The notes under the pieces were generated by a model that saw only the letters and a program-made list of their open reading frames with translations, searched no databases and had not been told where the DNA came from. A stretch of DNA of 32,020 nt from Ignavibacteriales bacterium (GTDB lineage Bacteria; Bacteroidota; Ignavibacteria; Ignavibacteriales; Ignavibacteriaceae): the NCBI GenBank assembly GCA_016182615.1, contig JACPGF010000101.1:1-32020 (forward strand). The letters run 5' to 3'. The position numbers and the translations under genes are program-made. Numbering within the stretch: position 1 is the stretch's first letter; each line of letters opens with the position of its first letter. This document shows positions 8,143-15,770 of this stretch, one piece after another.

Positions 8143-10485
8143 ATGGCGAAACAACCAGAACAAGTACTAGAGGAACAACTCATAGAGCAATTAAAAAAGC
8201 TCAATTATTGTTTAGTAAGTATCAAAGACGAAAATGAACTGATTATAAATCTCAAACGCCAATTAGAAAAACACAACAATATAAAGTTTTCTGAAAAGGA
8301 ATTTGAAAAAGTCCTAAATATACTTAGCAGGGGATCTGTGTTTGATAAGGCTAAAACACTCAGAGAGAAACAACACCTAGTTAGGGATAACGGAGATAAT
8401 CTTTATTTTGAATTTCTTCAGACCGACCATTGGTGCCAAAATGAGTTCCAAGTTACCAATCAGGTCGCTATGGAGGGTAAATACAAAAACCGCTACGATG
8501 TTACATTGCTTATAAACGGCCTGCCACTAGTACAAGTAGAATTGAAGCGCCGAGGACTTGAACTGAAAGAAGCTTTTAACCAGATAAACCGTTATCAGCG
8601 CCATTCATTTGGAGCAAACAGTGCCTTGTACCAATACATCCAAATTTTCATTATCAGTAATGGGGTTAATACAAAGTATTACGCCAACAACAGATTCCAA
8701 TCTTTCAAACAGACATTTTACTGGACAGATAAAGATAACAAGCGGCTTACGAATATCCTAAATGGTTTTTCAAGTGAATTTCTTGAACCATGCCACATAT
8801 CCAAGATGATATGCAAATATATTGTTCTAAACGAAGCACAAAAGATTCTGATGGTGCTTCGGCCATATCAGTACTATGCGGTCGAAGCCCTGGTTGATAA
8901 AGTGATGCATAGCAGAGCCAATGGATATATTTGGCATACTACTGGTTCGGGTAAAACTCTTACATCGTTCAAAGCGAGTCAGATACTAACCACACTGCCT
9001 AAGGTTAAAAAGGTAATATTTGTCGTTGACCGTAAAGATTTAGATTATCAAACCACAAAAGAATTCAACAGTTTCAGTAAAGGCAGCGTTGATGGAACAG
9101 ACAATACCAAGGCATTGGTGCAACAAATTACGGATGATACAAAACTTATTGTAACTACTATTCAAAAGCTGAATACTGCAATAAGCAAGCAGCACTATGT
9201 GGCAAAGTTGGAGCAGATGAAGGATGAACGCATCGTTTTCATCTTCGATGAATGCCACCGTTCACAGTTCGGTGAAACTCATGCAAAAATTAACAAATTT
9301 TTCAATAATCCGCAGATGTTCGGTTTTACGGGAACTCCAATATTTGTCGAGAACGCAGTCAAAAACGATCTGGGGAAACGCACTACCAAAGAGCTATTTG
9401 GCGAGTGTCTTCACAAATATGTAATTACCGATGCAATTAAAGACGAAAATGTATTGAAGTTTTCTGTTGAATATGTTGGCAGATACAAGAAGAAAGATAG
9501 TGCCACGGAAATCGATATTGAAGTTGAAGACATCGATACCAAAGAGTTGATGGAATCACCCCTGCGTTTGAACAAAATTGCTGATTACATATTAGCACAT
9601 CATAACCGCAAAACACACGGAAAAGAATTCACAGCAATGTTCTGTGTCAACAGCATTGAAACATTAGTCAAGTATTACGACATTTTTCAGAAGAAAAAAG
9701 ACGAGGGTCAGCATAACTTGAAAATTGCTACGATTTTCAGTTATGCAGCAAACGAAGAAGATGCTGATGCTAATGGGTTTATTCCCGAAGAATTATCCGT
9801 TGTGGAAGAACCGAAGGTATTATATGGTTTACAGGTACATAGCCGTGAGAAGTTAGATGAATATATAGAGCATTATAATAAAATGTTCGAAACTAATTTT
9901 TCAACTAAGGACAGTGAATCATTTTATAATTACTATAACGATATCTCAAAGAAAGTAAGAGAACGTAAAATTGATATTTTGCTTGTAGTAAATATGTATC
10001 TTACAGGCTTTGACAGCCCGCCTTTGAATACATTGTATGTTGACAAAAACTTAAGGTATCATGGGCTGATACAGGCATATTCCCGTACCAACAGAATCCT
10101 CAATGAACAAAAATCACAGGGTAATATTGTCGCTTTCCGCAATTTGAAAAAATTGACCGATGAAGCAATAACCTTATTTAGCAACAAAGAAGCTATTGAG
10201 GTTATTATCATGAAACCATACGAGGAATACGTAAAAAAGTTCAATGAAGCATTTATTGCCTTACTTAAGATTACACCAACCGTCAATAGTGTAAACGATT
10301 TGCAAAGCGAAAATGATGAGTTGGAATTTATCAAAGCCTTCAGAGAACTTATAAGAATTAGGAACATTCTAACTGCATTTGCTGATTTCAAATGGCAAGA
10401 CTTAGCAATGAATGAACAGCTATTTGAAGACTTCAAAAGCAAATACCTGGACCTTTACGACAAAGTAAAAAGCAACCACACTTGA
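8143..10485 (+). CDS. hsdR: Type I restriction enzyme R subunit (HsdR), frame broken before the C-terminus
   Basis: A 780-residue open frame covering most of the ATP-dependent translocase/nuclease. The N-terminal PD-(D/E)xK nuclease part has RYDVTLLINGLPLVQVELKRRG. The motor has Walker A TGSGKT (267-272), the DECH box (369-372), FTGTP, and late motifs including YLTGFDSPPLNTLYVDKNL and QAYSRTNRI. The frame ends early at SNHT-stop; the missing C-terminal region continues in another frame to 10954. The full product would be about 937 residues, normal for this type. The C-terminal region docks HsdR on the HsdM/HsdS core, so the truncated protein may not assemble. It may instead be a sequencing error. 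Confidence 0.9.
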   Translation: MAKQPEQVLEEQLIEQLKKLNYCLVSIKDENELIINLKRQLEKHNNIKFSEKEFEKVLNILSRGSVFDKAKTLREKQHLVRDNGDNLYFEFLQTDHWCQNEFQVTNQVAMEGKYKNRYDVTLLINGLPLVQVELKRRGLELKEAFNQINRYQRHSFGANSALYQYIQIFIISNGVNTKYYANNRFQSFKQTFYWTDKDNKRLTNILNGFSSEFLEPCHISKMICKYIVLNEAQKILMVLRPYQYYAVEALVDKVMHSRANGYIWHTTGSGKTLTSFKASQILTTLPKVKKVIFVVDRKDLDYQTTKEFNSFSKGSVDGTDNTKALVQQITDDTKLIVTTIQKLNTAISKQHYVAKLEQMKDERIVFIFDECHRSQFGETHAKINKFFNNPQMFGFTGTPIFVENAVKNDLGKRTTKELFGECLHKYVITDAIKDENVLKFSVEYVGRYKKKDSATEIDIEVEDIDTKELMESPLRLNKIADYILAHHNRKTHGKEFTAMFCVNSIETLVKYYDIFQKKKDEGQHNLKIATIFSYAANEEDADANGFIPEELSVVEEPKVLYGLQVHSREKLDEYIEHYNKMFETNFSTKDSESFYNYYNDISKKVRERKIDILLVVNMYLTGFDSPPLNTLYVDKNLRYHGLIQAYSRTNRILNEQKSQGNIVAFRNLKKLTDEAITLFSNKEAIEVIIMKPYEEYVKKFNEAFIALLKITPTVNSVNDLQSENDELEFIKAFRELIRIRNILTAFADFKWQDLAMNEQLFEDFKSKYLDLYDKVKSNHT

Positions 10486-10954
10486 GTTAATTCGTCGAGA
10501 TGAAATTAATGTTGCCTATATAATTCAACTGCTTATTAAACTTAAATCAAAAGTACAGGCAAGTGTTTCTCAGGCCGAAAAAGAAATCTTCAATTTACTG
10601 AATACTGAGGCCCATCTGCGAAGTAAACGTGAATTGATCGAGAAATTTATACAGGCAAATATGCCTTCAATTGTGGAGGCCGACCAGATTCCACAAGAAT
10701 TTGATAAATTCTGGAATGTAGAACAGCAGCAGGCTTTTAATCAACTCGTTACGGAAGAGAAAATCTCACCAACTAGGACGCAGTCACTTATAGAAGATTA
10801 TTTATATGCCGAAAGAGAGCCTTTAAGGGATGAAATCCTTGAATTACTTGAGGGCGAACAACCCACAATATTGGAGCGCAAAAAAACAGGTGATAGAATT
10901 TTGAAGAAGATAATGAATTTTGTGAATACTTTTATAAATGGGATGACTGGTTGA
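10478..10954 (+). pseudogene. hsdR: Detached C-terminal part of HsdR (frameshift)
   Basis: In the +1 frame relative to hsdR the codons starting at 10478 read TLELIRRDEINVAYIIQLL and continue without a stop through LRSKRELIEKF and FDKFW to FVNTFINGMTG at 10954. This is the well-known C-terminal region of HsdR (ELIxRDEINVxYI, FINGM ending). There is no own start before Met at 10634, so it should not be made as a separate full domain. The break lies just before 10478. It may be one extra A in the A5 run at 10467-10471 (removing it gives KVKATTLELIRRDE), or a small out-of-frame deletion, since related proteins seem to have more residues here. Confidence 0.85.
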
Positions 10955-11041
10955 GAACCTATCCGCAGCTACTCAGTAATCAATTCTGAAATATGATGAG
11001 CTATCAACTTTCGAGTAACCAATTTTTTATTAGAGGGAACT

Positions 11042-12238
11042 ATGATAAAATTTAACAAGACGACAATTCGCAATATTCTGATATCGAATCTGAAAAGAGA
11101 ATCGAAAATTCTTGGACAATATGCTTGTCCTAGTAGTCGGGGAATAAGAAGATTTCCTACACGAGAAAAAATTATCGACAAAAAGAACTTGAGAAATGCA
11201 TTTTCTCACGATGCCGATAAAATTCTTTATTCGCAATTTTATTCCAGATATATTGATAAGACTCAAGTTTTTTATCTATCCGAAAATGATCATATTACTC
11301 GAAGAGCGTTACATGTTCAGTTGGTTTCAAAAATTGCACGAATAATTGGAAGAAGTTTACGACTTAATGAAGATCTTATAGAGGCGATTGCATTGGGACA
11401 TGATATCGGACATGCTCCCTTTGGGCATAACGGTGAGACTTATCTGAATGAATTATGTAAAAAAAACAAGATTGGTCGGTTCATACACAACGCTCAAAGC
11501 GTACGTAACTTAATGGAGATTGATGCTAAGAATCAGGGATTGAATTTAACTCTTCAAGTTTTGGACGGAATATTGTGTCATAATGGAGAAATTCTTAGTA
11601 AACAGTATAAGCCTGATTATAAAAAGACATGGGATGTGTTTTTGCAGCAGTATAATCTGTGTTTTTCCAAGAGTAATTACGATAAACACATTCGCCCCAA
11701 CACATTGGAAGGTTGTGTTGTGCGAATATCTGATATCATTGCTTATGTCGGCAGAGATATCGAAGATGCTATTACTCTTAAGCTAATAAAACGAGGAGAA
11801 CTTCCAAAAGAGGCAGTGAAAGTGCTTGGGAATTCTAATGATAAAATTGTTAATTCCCTGGTAATTGATATTCTGAACCACAGTTATGATTCGCCAGGCC
11901 TTGCTTTTTCAGAAGAGGTATTTGGAGCTTTGGAAGAATTGAAGAGCTTTAATTACAAATTTGTGTACGGGAACCCAAAGAAAGCAGCCCAAGATGAGCG
12001 AATCAAAAATATGTTTAACTATTTATTCGAGAAATATTGTATTGAACTCGATAACGCAAATAATAAATCCTACATCGTGAATTGGGCGAAAAATAAAGTC
12101 TCGACAGACTATTTCAATAATACGCCGAGGGAAAAAATTGTCATCGACTACATGGCAGGCATGACAGATGATTTTATAATAAAGGAGTATAAACAGAGAA
12201 CTGTTCCCACTTCATTCGGATATAATTTTGAGTCCTGA
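11042..12238 (+). CDS. dgt: HD-domain dGTP triphosphohydrolase (dGTPase)
   Basis: A 398-residue HD-superfamily dNTPase. The metal site is visible: RRALHVQLVSKIAR with His91, the HD pair His120-Asp121 in ALGHDIGHAPFGHNGE, and the later Asp in VVRISDIIAYVGRDIED. These enzymes split dGTP (or other dNTPs) into the nucleoside and triphosphate. Start ATG follows AGAGGGAAC. It begins 87 nt after the end of the broken hsdR, on the same strand, and may be read from the hsd operon. Bacterial dGTPases can be house-keeping or can protect against phages by draining dNTPs; its place inside a defence island favours the second role, which is inference. Confidence 0.88.
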   Translation: MIKFNKTTIRNILISNLKRESKILGQYACPSSRGIRRFPTREKIIDKKNLRNAFSHDADKILYSQFYSRYIDKTQVFYLSENDHITRRALHVQLVSKIARIIGRSLRLNEDLIEAIALGHDIGHAPFGHNGETYLNELCKKNKIGRFIHNAQSVRNLMEIDAKNQGLNLTLQVLDGILCHNGEILSKQYKPDYKKTWDVFLQQYNLCFSKSNYDKHIRPNTLEGCVVRISDIIAYVGRDIEDAITLKLIKRGELPKEAVKVLGNSNDKIVNSLVIDILNHSYDSPGLAFSEEVFGALEELKSFNYKFVYGNPKKAAQDERIKNMFNYLFEKYCIELDNANNKSYIVNWAKNKVSTDYFNNTPREKIVIDYMAGMTDDFIIKEYKQRTVPTSFGYNFES

Positions 12239-12487
12239 TTAACATTTGATGTTATATTTATTATAATCAAGTCTAGTGCAATCAAGCAATGTCTTTTTGT
12301 CAGCTGCCTGGCATTTAGAGATTGCATTAACCAAAAAAATACTCACATACAATTGGTCCTATAAAACATAATTAAGTAATACTTCCATAATTCTAGATGA
12401 ACTGGAGTATCATAAACTTATGCTTCAGTAGGTATTCTTAGAGTTTTATATCTCTCATTTGCTTTGAGAGCTCTTGTCGCTTCTCCT
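12239..12487. other. Convergent gap after dGTPase and the 57-residue gene
   Basis: A 249-bp stretch between the ends of two convergent transcripts. No gene or strong terminator hairpin was recognised. Confidence 0.4.
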
Positions 12488-12661
12488 TTATTTTTCCTTT
12501 CTGATTCCCTTAAATGGTTTGGGATCCGCTTTTTGGTCTATGAACCTGCCACTATTCACATCTCGTTTTGTCCATCGGTCATTTTGTGGATTGTATACTT
12601 GCGAACGCTGTTTGACTGCACCATTGCGATGATTGTCACCTTTTGGGGGATTTGTTGCCAT
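12488..12661 (-). CDS. 57-residue basic protein, fourth gene of the ubiquitin-like operon
   Basis: A short gene easily missed because of its size. Its ATG overlaps the stop of the JAB-E1 gene in TAATG, the same coupling used between the first two genes of this operon. It encodes 57 residues, rich in Lys, Arg, Asn and Gly and with no Cys, including RSQVYNPQNDRWTKRD, SGRFIDQK and a PFKGIRKEK tail. The pattern RSQ-YNP-W-KRD-GRF-D-K-FKG-RKEK resembles a family of small, often unannotated bacterial proteins known to me only as hypothetical. It has no signal peptide or membrane segment. The overlap and conserved-looking sequence make it real; its role (for example a conjugation target or nucleic-acid binder) is unknown. 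Confidence 0.75.
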   Translation of the reverse strand: MATNPPKGDNHRNGAVKQRSQVYNPQNDRWTKRDVNSGRFIDQKADPKPFKGIRKEK

Positions 12662-14181
12662 TAATTATTTCCTTGTTTGTTAAAATAGTATAAAATTTTA
12701 GTCAAAACTGCTTTAATAAAACTTATAACACCTTTAGATGTGTGATTATAACCATTCTTAGCAGTTAGTTCATTCGCATTCTCACGGCGCTGCTTTGCAA
12801 TCTTATGCTCTGTAATCAAAATGTTTTTTATATCATCTGCAATTCCCACTATCTCTGGCATCTCGCAGGTGTTTTCACATTCATATGGGAAGTCAGAATC
12901 GATCGTCCCGCTGATAAAATCCATTTCTTTTGGTCCGAGAAGACGACCCTTTGGTGCAAGTACTATTCCTAGGAATTGCTGAACTTGAATGCTTGCTAAT
13001 CCTAAACTGAACGCATAGACATTTTCACCTTTCAATGCAAAATGATCTTCTGCAAGCCCAGAAATATACTTTGGATCCTCCAGCATTCCTGTTTGTTCAA
13101 GTGAAACATCTTCTGGTCTATATTGCCCCATACATTTCATGCAACGCTTTGTGGGAGTCACAGTGAATGTGCGACTTCGTGCATCATATAGATTGGTTCC
13201 TTTAGAATTAATGCTTGCCGAGATACCACCATCAATTACTGGGATAAGATAGGCATAGGCTATCATGTTTAAGATGAAGCGAGGCCAAGGTCTGTCAACA
13301 CATGAAAATACGATATCACAATCAATTGCACTTTCAAAACCCTCCTTCTCTACAATGCTGTATGGCACCGATGTTACTCTTTGCCCTGGGAAGAGTCTAT
13401 TTTTATTAAGTATTTCGCAAAATACATTACTTTTCAGAAGACCAATATGAGATGAATTGGCGCCGTGCAACCTGTCTAAGTTCTTTTTTTCAATGATGTC
13501 AAAATCTATTAATTTGAGTTCTGCCACGCCCGTTCTCAATAATGCTTCAGCAATCTGAGAGCCAACACTGCCAAGACCAACAATTCCAACCTTTAGTTTT
13601 GAAAAAACAGCTTGTTTGTTTTGACCCCATGCCGATATTGTACGTGTCAGTTCCTCGATTAAACCAAATTTAGGGAACTGATTATCATCGAATGTGATAT
13701 TAAATCTGTCCCCAACAACTCTAACTGATTCACACCAGACTCGGGTATAGAATTTGGGTGCAGTTTTGTTCCAGAACCTACCGCTCCATGATCCGTCATT
13801 GCCTACGGTCATTCCAACCAGAGGATATCCCGTCGCGGCCTTGATTCGGGGAGCGAGTTCCTTTTCTGCATTAATATCATCCATACTCATGTTCTGCCAG
13901 CCAGAGCCAGGATGACTATGAATGAAGATAATTCCCATCTGCTTTGATCTACAACTCGAAATAACTCGATCCAGAAACTCAGGATTAAAACTGACATTTC
14001 CATGTAGGTTTCGATCATTCTCAGTCGGAAGAATTATCTCATTTATAATAGCTGAAATTCTTTCTTTCCCTGTTCCAGTTTTATAAAGTGCGAAGCACAA
14101 GTCTTCTTGACCATCCTTCCGAATTAATTGTTTTTTCAACTGATTGTTAAGGTTCTCGGGTATTACAATGCTATGGTTCAT
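12661..14181 (-). CDS. JAB (JAMM) peptidase-E1 activating enzyme fusion
   Basis: A 506-residue fusion. The N-terminal JAB/MPN metalloprotease domain (about 5-145) has Glu26 and the JAMM motif HSHPGSGWQNMSMD (His88, His90, Asp101). The C-terminal ThiF/E1-type domain (about 190-460) has the nucleotide loop VGLGSVGS (Gly202, 204, 207), IDFDIIEKKNLDRL, and two Cys pairs, CMKC and CENTC, likely to bind zinc. One protein would thus process the Ub-like C-terminus and adenylate it. The start is at MNHS, where ATGA overlaps the stop of the E2-like gene; an upstream in-frame ATG would overlap that gene by 100 nt and is disfavoured. A catalytic E1 cysteine cannot be assigned with certainty; the Cys of VFSCVDRPWP is close to the usual fold position of a structural residue. 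Confidence 0.88.
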   Translation of the reverse strand: MNHSIVIPENLNNQLKKQLIRKDGQEDLCFALYKTGTGKERISAIINEIILPTENDRNLHGNVSFNPEFLDRVISSCRSKQMGIIFIHSHPGSGWQNMSMDDINAEKELAPRIKAATGYPLVGMTVGNDGSWSGRFWNKTAPKFYTRVWCESVRVVGDRFNITFDDNQFPKFGLIEELTRTISAWGQNKQAVFSKLKVGIVGLGSVGSQIAEALLRTGVAELKLIDFDIIEKKNLDRLHGANSSHIGLLKSNVFCEILNKNRLFPGQRVTSVPYSIVEKEGFESAIDCDIVFSCVDRPWPRFILNMIAYAYLIPVIDGGISASINSKGTNLYDARSRTFTVTPTKRCMKCMGQYRPEDVSLEQTGMLEDPKYISGLAEDHFALKGENVYAFSLGLASIQVQQFLGIVLAPKGRLLGPKEMDFISGTIDSDFPYECENTCEMPEIVGIADDIKNILITEHKIAKQRRENANELTAKNGYNHTSKGVISFIKAVLTKILYYFNKQGNN

Positions 14182-14543
14182 TCGAAATCCAACAATGTTC
14201 TTAAAAATGCTAAATAAGTTTTCGCGTTTTTTTCGGTATTGTTCCAATTCGTAAAAGGTCGACTCCAATATTGCCAATCTGATGTAGGCAGATTTCGTTG
14301 ATGGATACCTCCAAACGGATGAACTCCTCCGCCATTTGTGATTGGTAATAAATGGGGCTTAAATGTTGGTCCAGATGGTGGAATTAATGGAAATTGAGGC
14401 GCTTCGAGTGCTATTTCCACCTCTTGATTCCGAAATCGCCCGTGAGGAATTATATAATTAAAACAAACAAACCCTTTTAATTGATACGATTTATAACCGA
14501 GTTCCTCTAATTGCCGCTGCAATTCAGTTAAACCAATATTCAT
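14178..14543 (-). CDS. Prokaryotic E2-like (UBC-fold) protein without a canonical cysteine
   Basis: A 121-residue protein. The order of hydrophobic strands, a proline-rich LEAPQFPLIPPSGPTF segment and the HPFGGIHQR block (in place of the HPN motif) followed by W-x-x-W-x-RPF fit the E2/UBC fold. Its only Cys is in an early strand (GFVCFNYIIP), not after the HPN-like site, where classical E2s carry the catalytic Cys; Thr and Ser (LPTSDW) are there instead. ATG at 14543 follows GGAGG by 5 nt; the ATG just before it (14546) overlaps the upstream stop as TAATG and would add one Met. It lies between the Ub-like and JAB-E1 genes, as in known prokaryotic conjugation operons. The fold call is from context plus motifs. 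Confidence 0.75.
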   Translation of the reverse strand: MNIGLTELQRQLEELGYKSYQLKGFVCFNYIIPHGRFRNQEVEIALEAPQFPLIPPSGPTFKPHLLPITNGGGVHPFGGIHQRNLPTSDWQYWSRPFTNWNNTEKNAKTYLAFLRTLLDFE

Positions 14544-14545
14544 CA

Positions 14546-14992
14546 TTACCTCCCAGATACAGTTGTGGGTTCGTTCTTGCACGAGATGAATTCAGGCTCT
14601 CCTATCATGTCAATTTGTTTTTCCAGATCATTTTTGTAAGTGATTTCTCTATGCTTCATCAATTGCTTCAAATAATAATGCTCAGGATTTAACCCATGTA
14701 TTTGTAAGATTTGTACTGGGGTGAGAACCGTATTCATTGTATAGTATTTTTCGTCGTCAAAGGAATACATTAATTCTTTCCTTTTCTCGGCCACGAAATG
14801 TTCAATACCTGGATCACTCAAGTCAACGATTTCGTCCAGTAATATTGGTTCATATTCTTTCCCTTGGATTTTTTTCAGTAGGTCATATTCATCAGCGGGG
14901 GATACTTCTCCCAGATTTAATATTTCTTTACCTGAAATCTTCGCAGTATCATGAGAATACTCTTTTCCATTCAAAATAAACTTGTAATTCAT
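14546..14992 (-). CDS. Tandem ubiquitin-like (multiubiquitin-type) protein
   Basis: A 148-residue protein made of two beta-grasp units. Unit 1 (about 1-70) has FILNGKEYSHD, ISGKEIL, the DEYDLLKK strand and VDLSDPGIEHF, the marks of the bacterial multiubiquitin family. Unit 2 (about 77-140) repeats the pattern more loosely: FDDEKYYTMN, LTPVQILQIHGL, YYLKQL and GEPEFISC. The C-terminus is TTVSGR rather than a diglycine tail, so the JAB domain may trim the last Arg to expose Gly. The start has AGGAAA upstream. It is the first gene of the operon and the presumed conjugated modifier. Confidence 0.85.
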   Translation of the reverse strand: MNYKFILNGKEYSHDTAKISGKEILNLGEVSPADEYDLLKKIQGKEYEPILLDEIVDLSDPGIEHFVAEKRKELMYSFDDEKYYTMNTVLTPVQILQIHGLNPEHYYLKQLMKHREITYKNDLEKQIDMIGEPEFISCKNEPTTVSGR

Positions 14993-15030
14993 GCTTTTTT
15001 CCTAAATTTGTAATTAATTAAACATTTTTT

Positions 15031-15047
15031 TACCCCTACCTGGGGTA
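15031..15047. promoter_or_regulatory. Perfect palindrome between the Ub-like operon and the sigma-like gene
   Basis: TACCCC-TACCT-GGGGTA: 6-bp arms with a 5-nt spacer, GC-rich inside a very AT-rich 112-bp divergent gap. It sits 39 bp before the Ub-like ATG and 57 bp before the sigma-like ATG. Position and symmetry fit an operator shared by both transcripts, or a hairpin in the leader of the Ub-like mRNA. Confidence 0.5.
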
Positions 15048-15104
15048 TTTCACAAAGTCTACTAAAATCGTTACCAACGGTTTTCGGTATAATAAGAGAA
15101 GAGC

Positions 15105-15770
15105 ATGGTTGAATGGCGGGACCTGGAAACTCTATCAACATTAGAAATTATAGGGTTGATAAATAAAAGAAAAGAATCTGGAGGTAGGGATAAGGCGAAA
15201 GCTGCGTTCCGACTCTTTTGTTTGCGTTTTGGTAGCGAATTAATAAAAAAATCTGAGATTATATGTAAAAAGTGGAACCTTGACTCAACCATTGCAATTC
15301 AAGTTGTCGATTCAACTTTTAAGCGTTTTGTGAAGTATGGCAAGTTTGATCTTTCTAAATCAAAAGAGCTTGACATTGACAAAGCAGTTCTATTGTATCT
15401 ATTTGGCATTGCACAACGAATTTTCGCGGATATTTGGCGAAACAATCATAGCAATAAGCATAACCCTTATACAGGAAAAGAAAGAGTAATTCGAGATTTT
15501 CCTCAACAACTTAAGGGAAGTGATCAATCTGACACTAACTCGCATTCTTCAGTGGTAATGAAAGCACTTTCAACTCTGACAGAGAAACACAGAATAGTTT
15601 TTCTTACATATTCATCTTATGAATGTGATGGATTCAAACTCCCAAGAAAACTTTTGCAGGAATTGAGAAGTGAATTGAATATTTCTCAAACGACAATTCG
15701 ATCTTATCATTTTGAAGCAATCAAGAAAGTAAATGAATACTTGGAAATTTATGGACTCAAAGAAAAATAA
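15105..15770 (+). CDS. Sigma-70-family (ECF-like) sigma factor
   Basis: A 221-residue protein. Residues 30-125 resemble sigma region 2, with helical segments KAAFRLFCLRFGSELIKK and YLFGIAQRIFADIWRNN. Residues 148-215 resemble region 4: ALSTLTEKHRIVFLTY followed by a helix-turn-helix, LNISQTTIRSYHFEAIKKV. It would direct RNA polymerase to a special promoter set. No anti-sigma factor with a membrane segment is next to it. Its 3' end is overlapped by the Panacea-domain gene, and it diverges from the ubiquitin-like operon across a palindrome, so that operon is its most likely target. Confidence 0.7.
   Translation: MVEWRDLETLSTLEIIGLINKRKESGGRDKAKAAFRLFCLRFGSELIKKSEIICKKWNLDSTIAIQVVDSTFKRFVKYGKFDLSKSKELDIDKAVLLYLFGIAQRIFADIWRNNHSNKHNPYTGKERVIRDFPQQLKGSDQSDTNSHSSVVMKALSTLTEKHRIVFLTYSSYECDGFKLPRKLLQELRSELNISQTTIRSYHFEAIKKVNEYLEIYGLKEK

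Noticed and set aside
10634-10954. Separate 106-residue protein
   Set aside because: Its frame continues upstream to 10478 as the HsdR C-terminal region, so it is a fragment, not a gene.
12464-12664. Plus-strand 66-residue open frame
   Set aside because: It is antisense to the 57-residue gene, which is coupled to the JAB-E1 gene by TAATG and has a conserved-looking sequence.
14182-14277. Longer start for the JAB-E1 gene
   Set aside because: It would overlap the E2-like gene by 100 nt; the inner ATG gives an ATGA overlap and starts right at the JAB domain.
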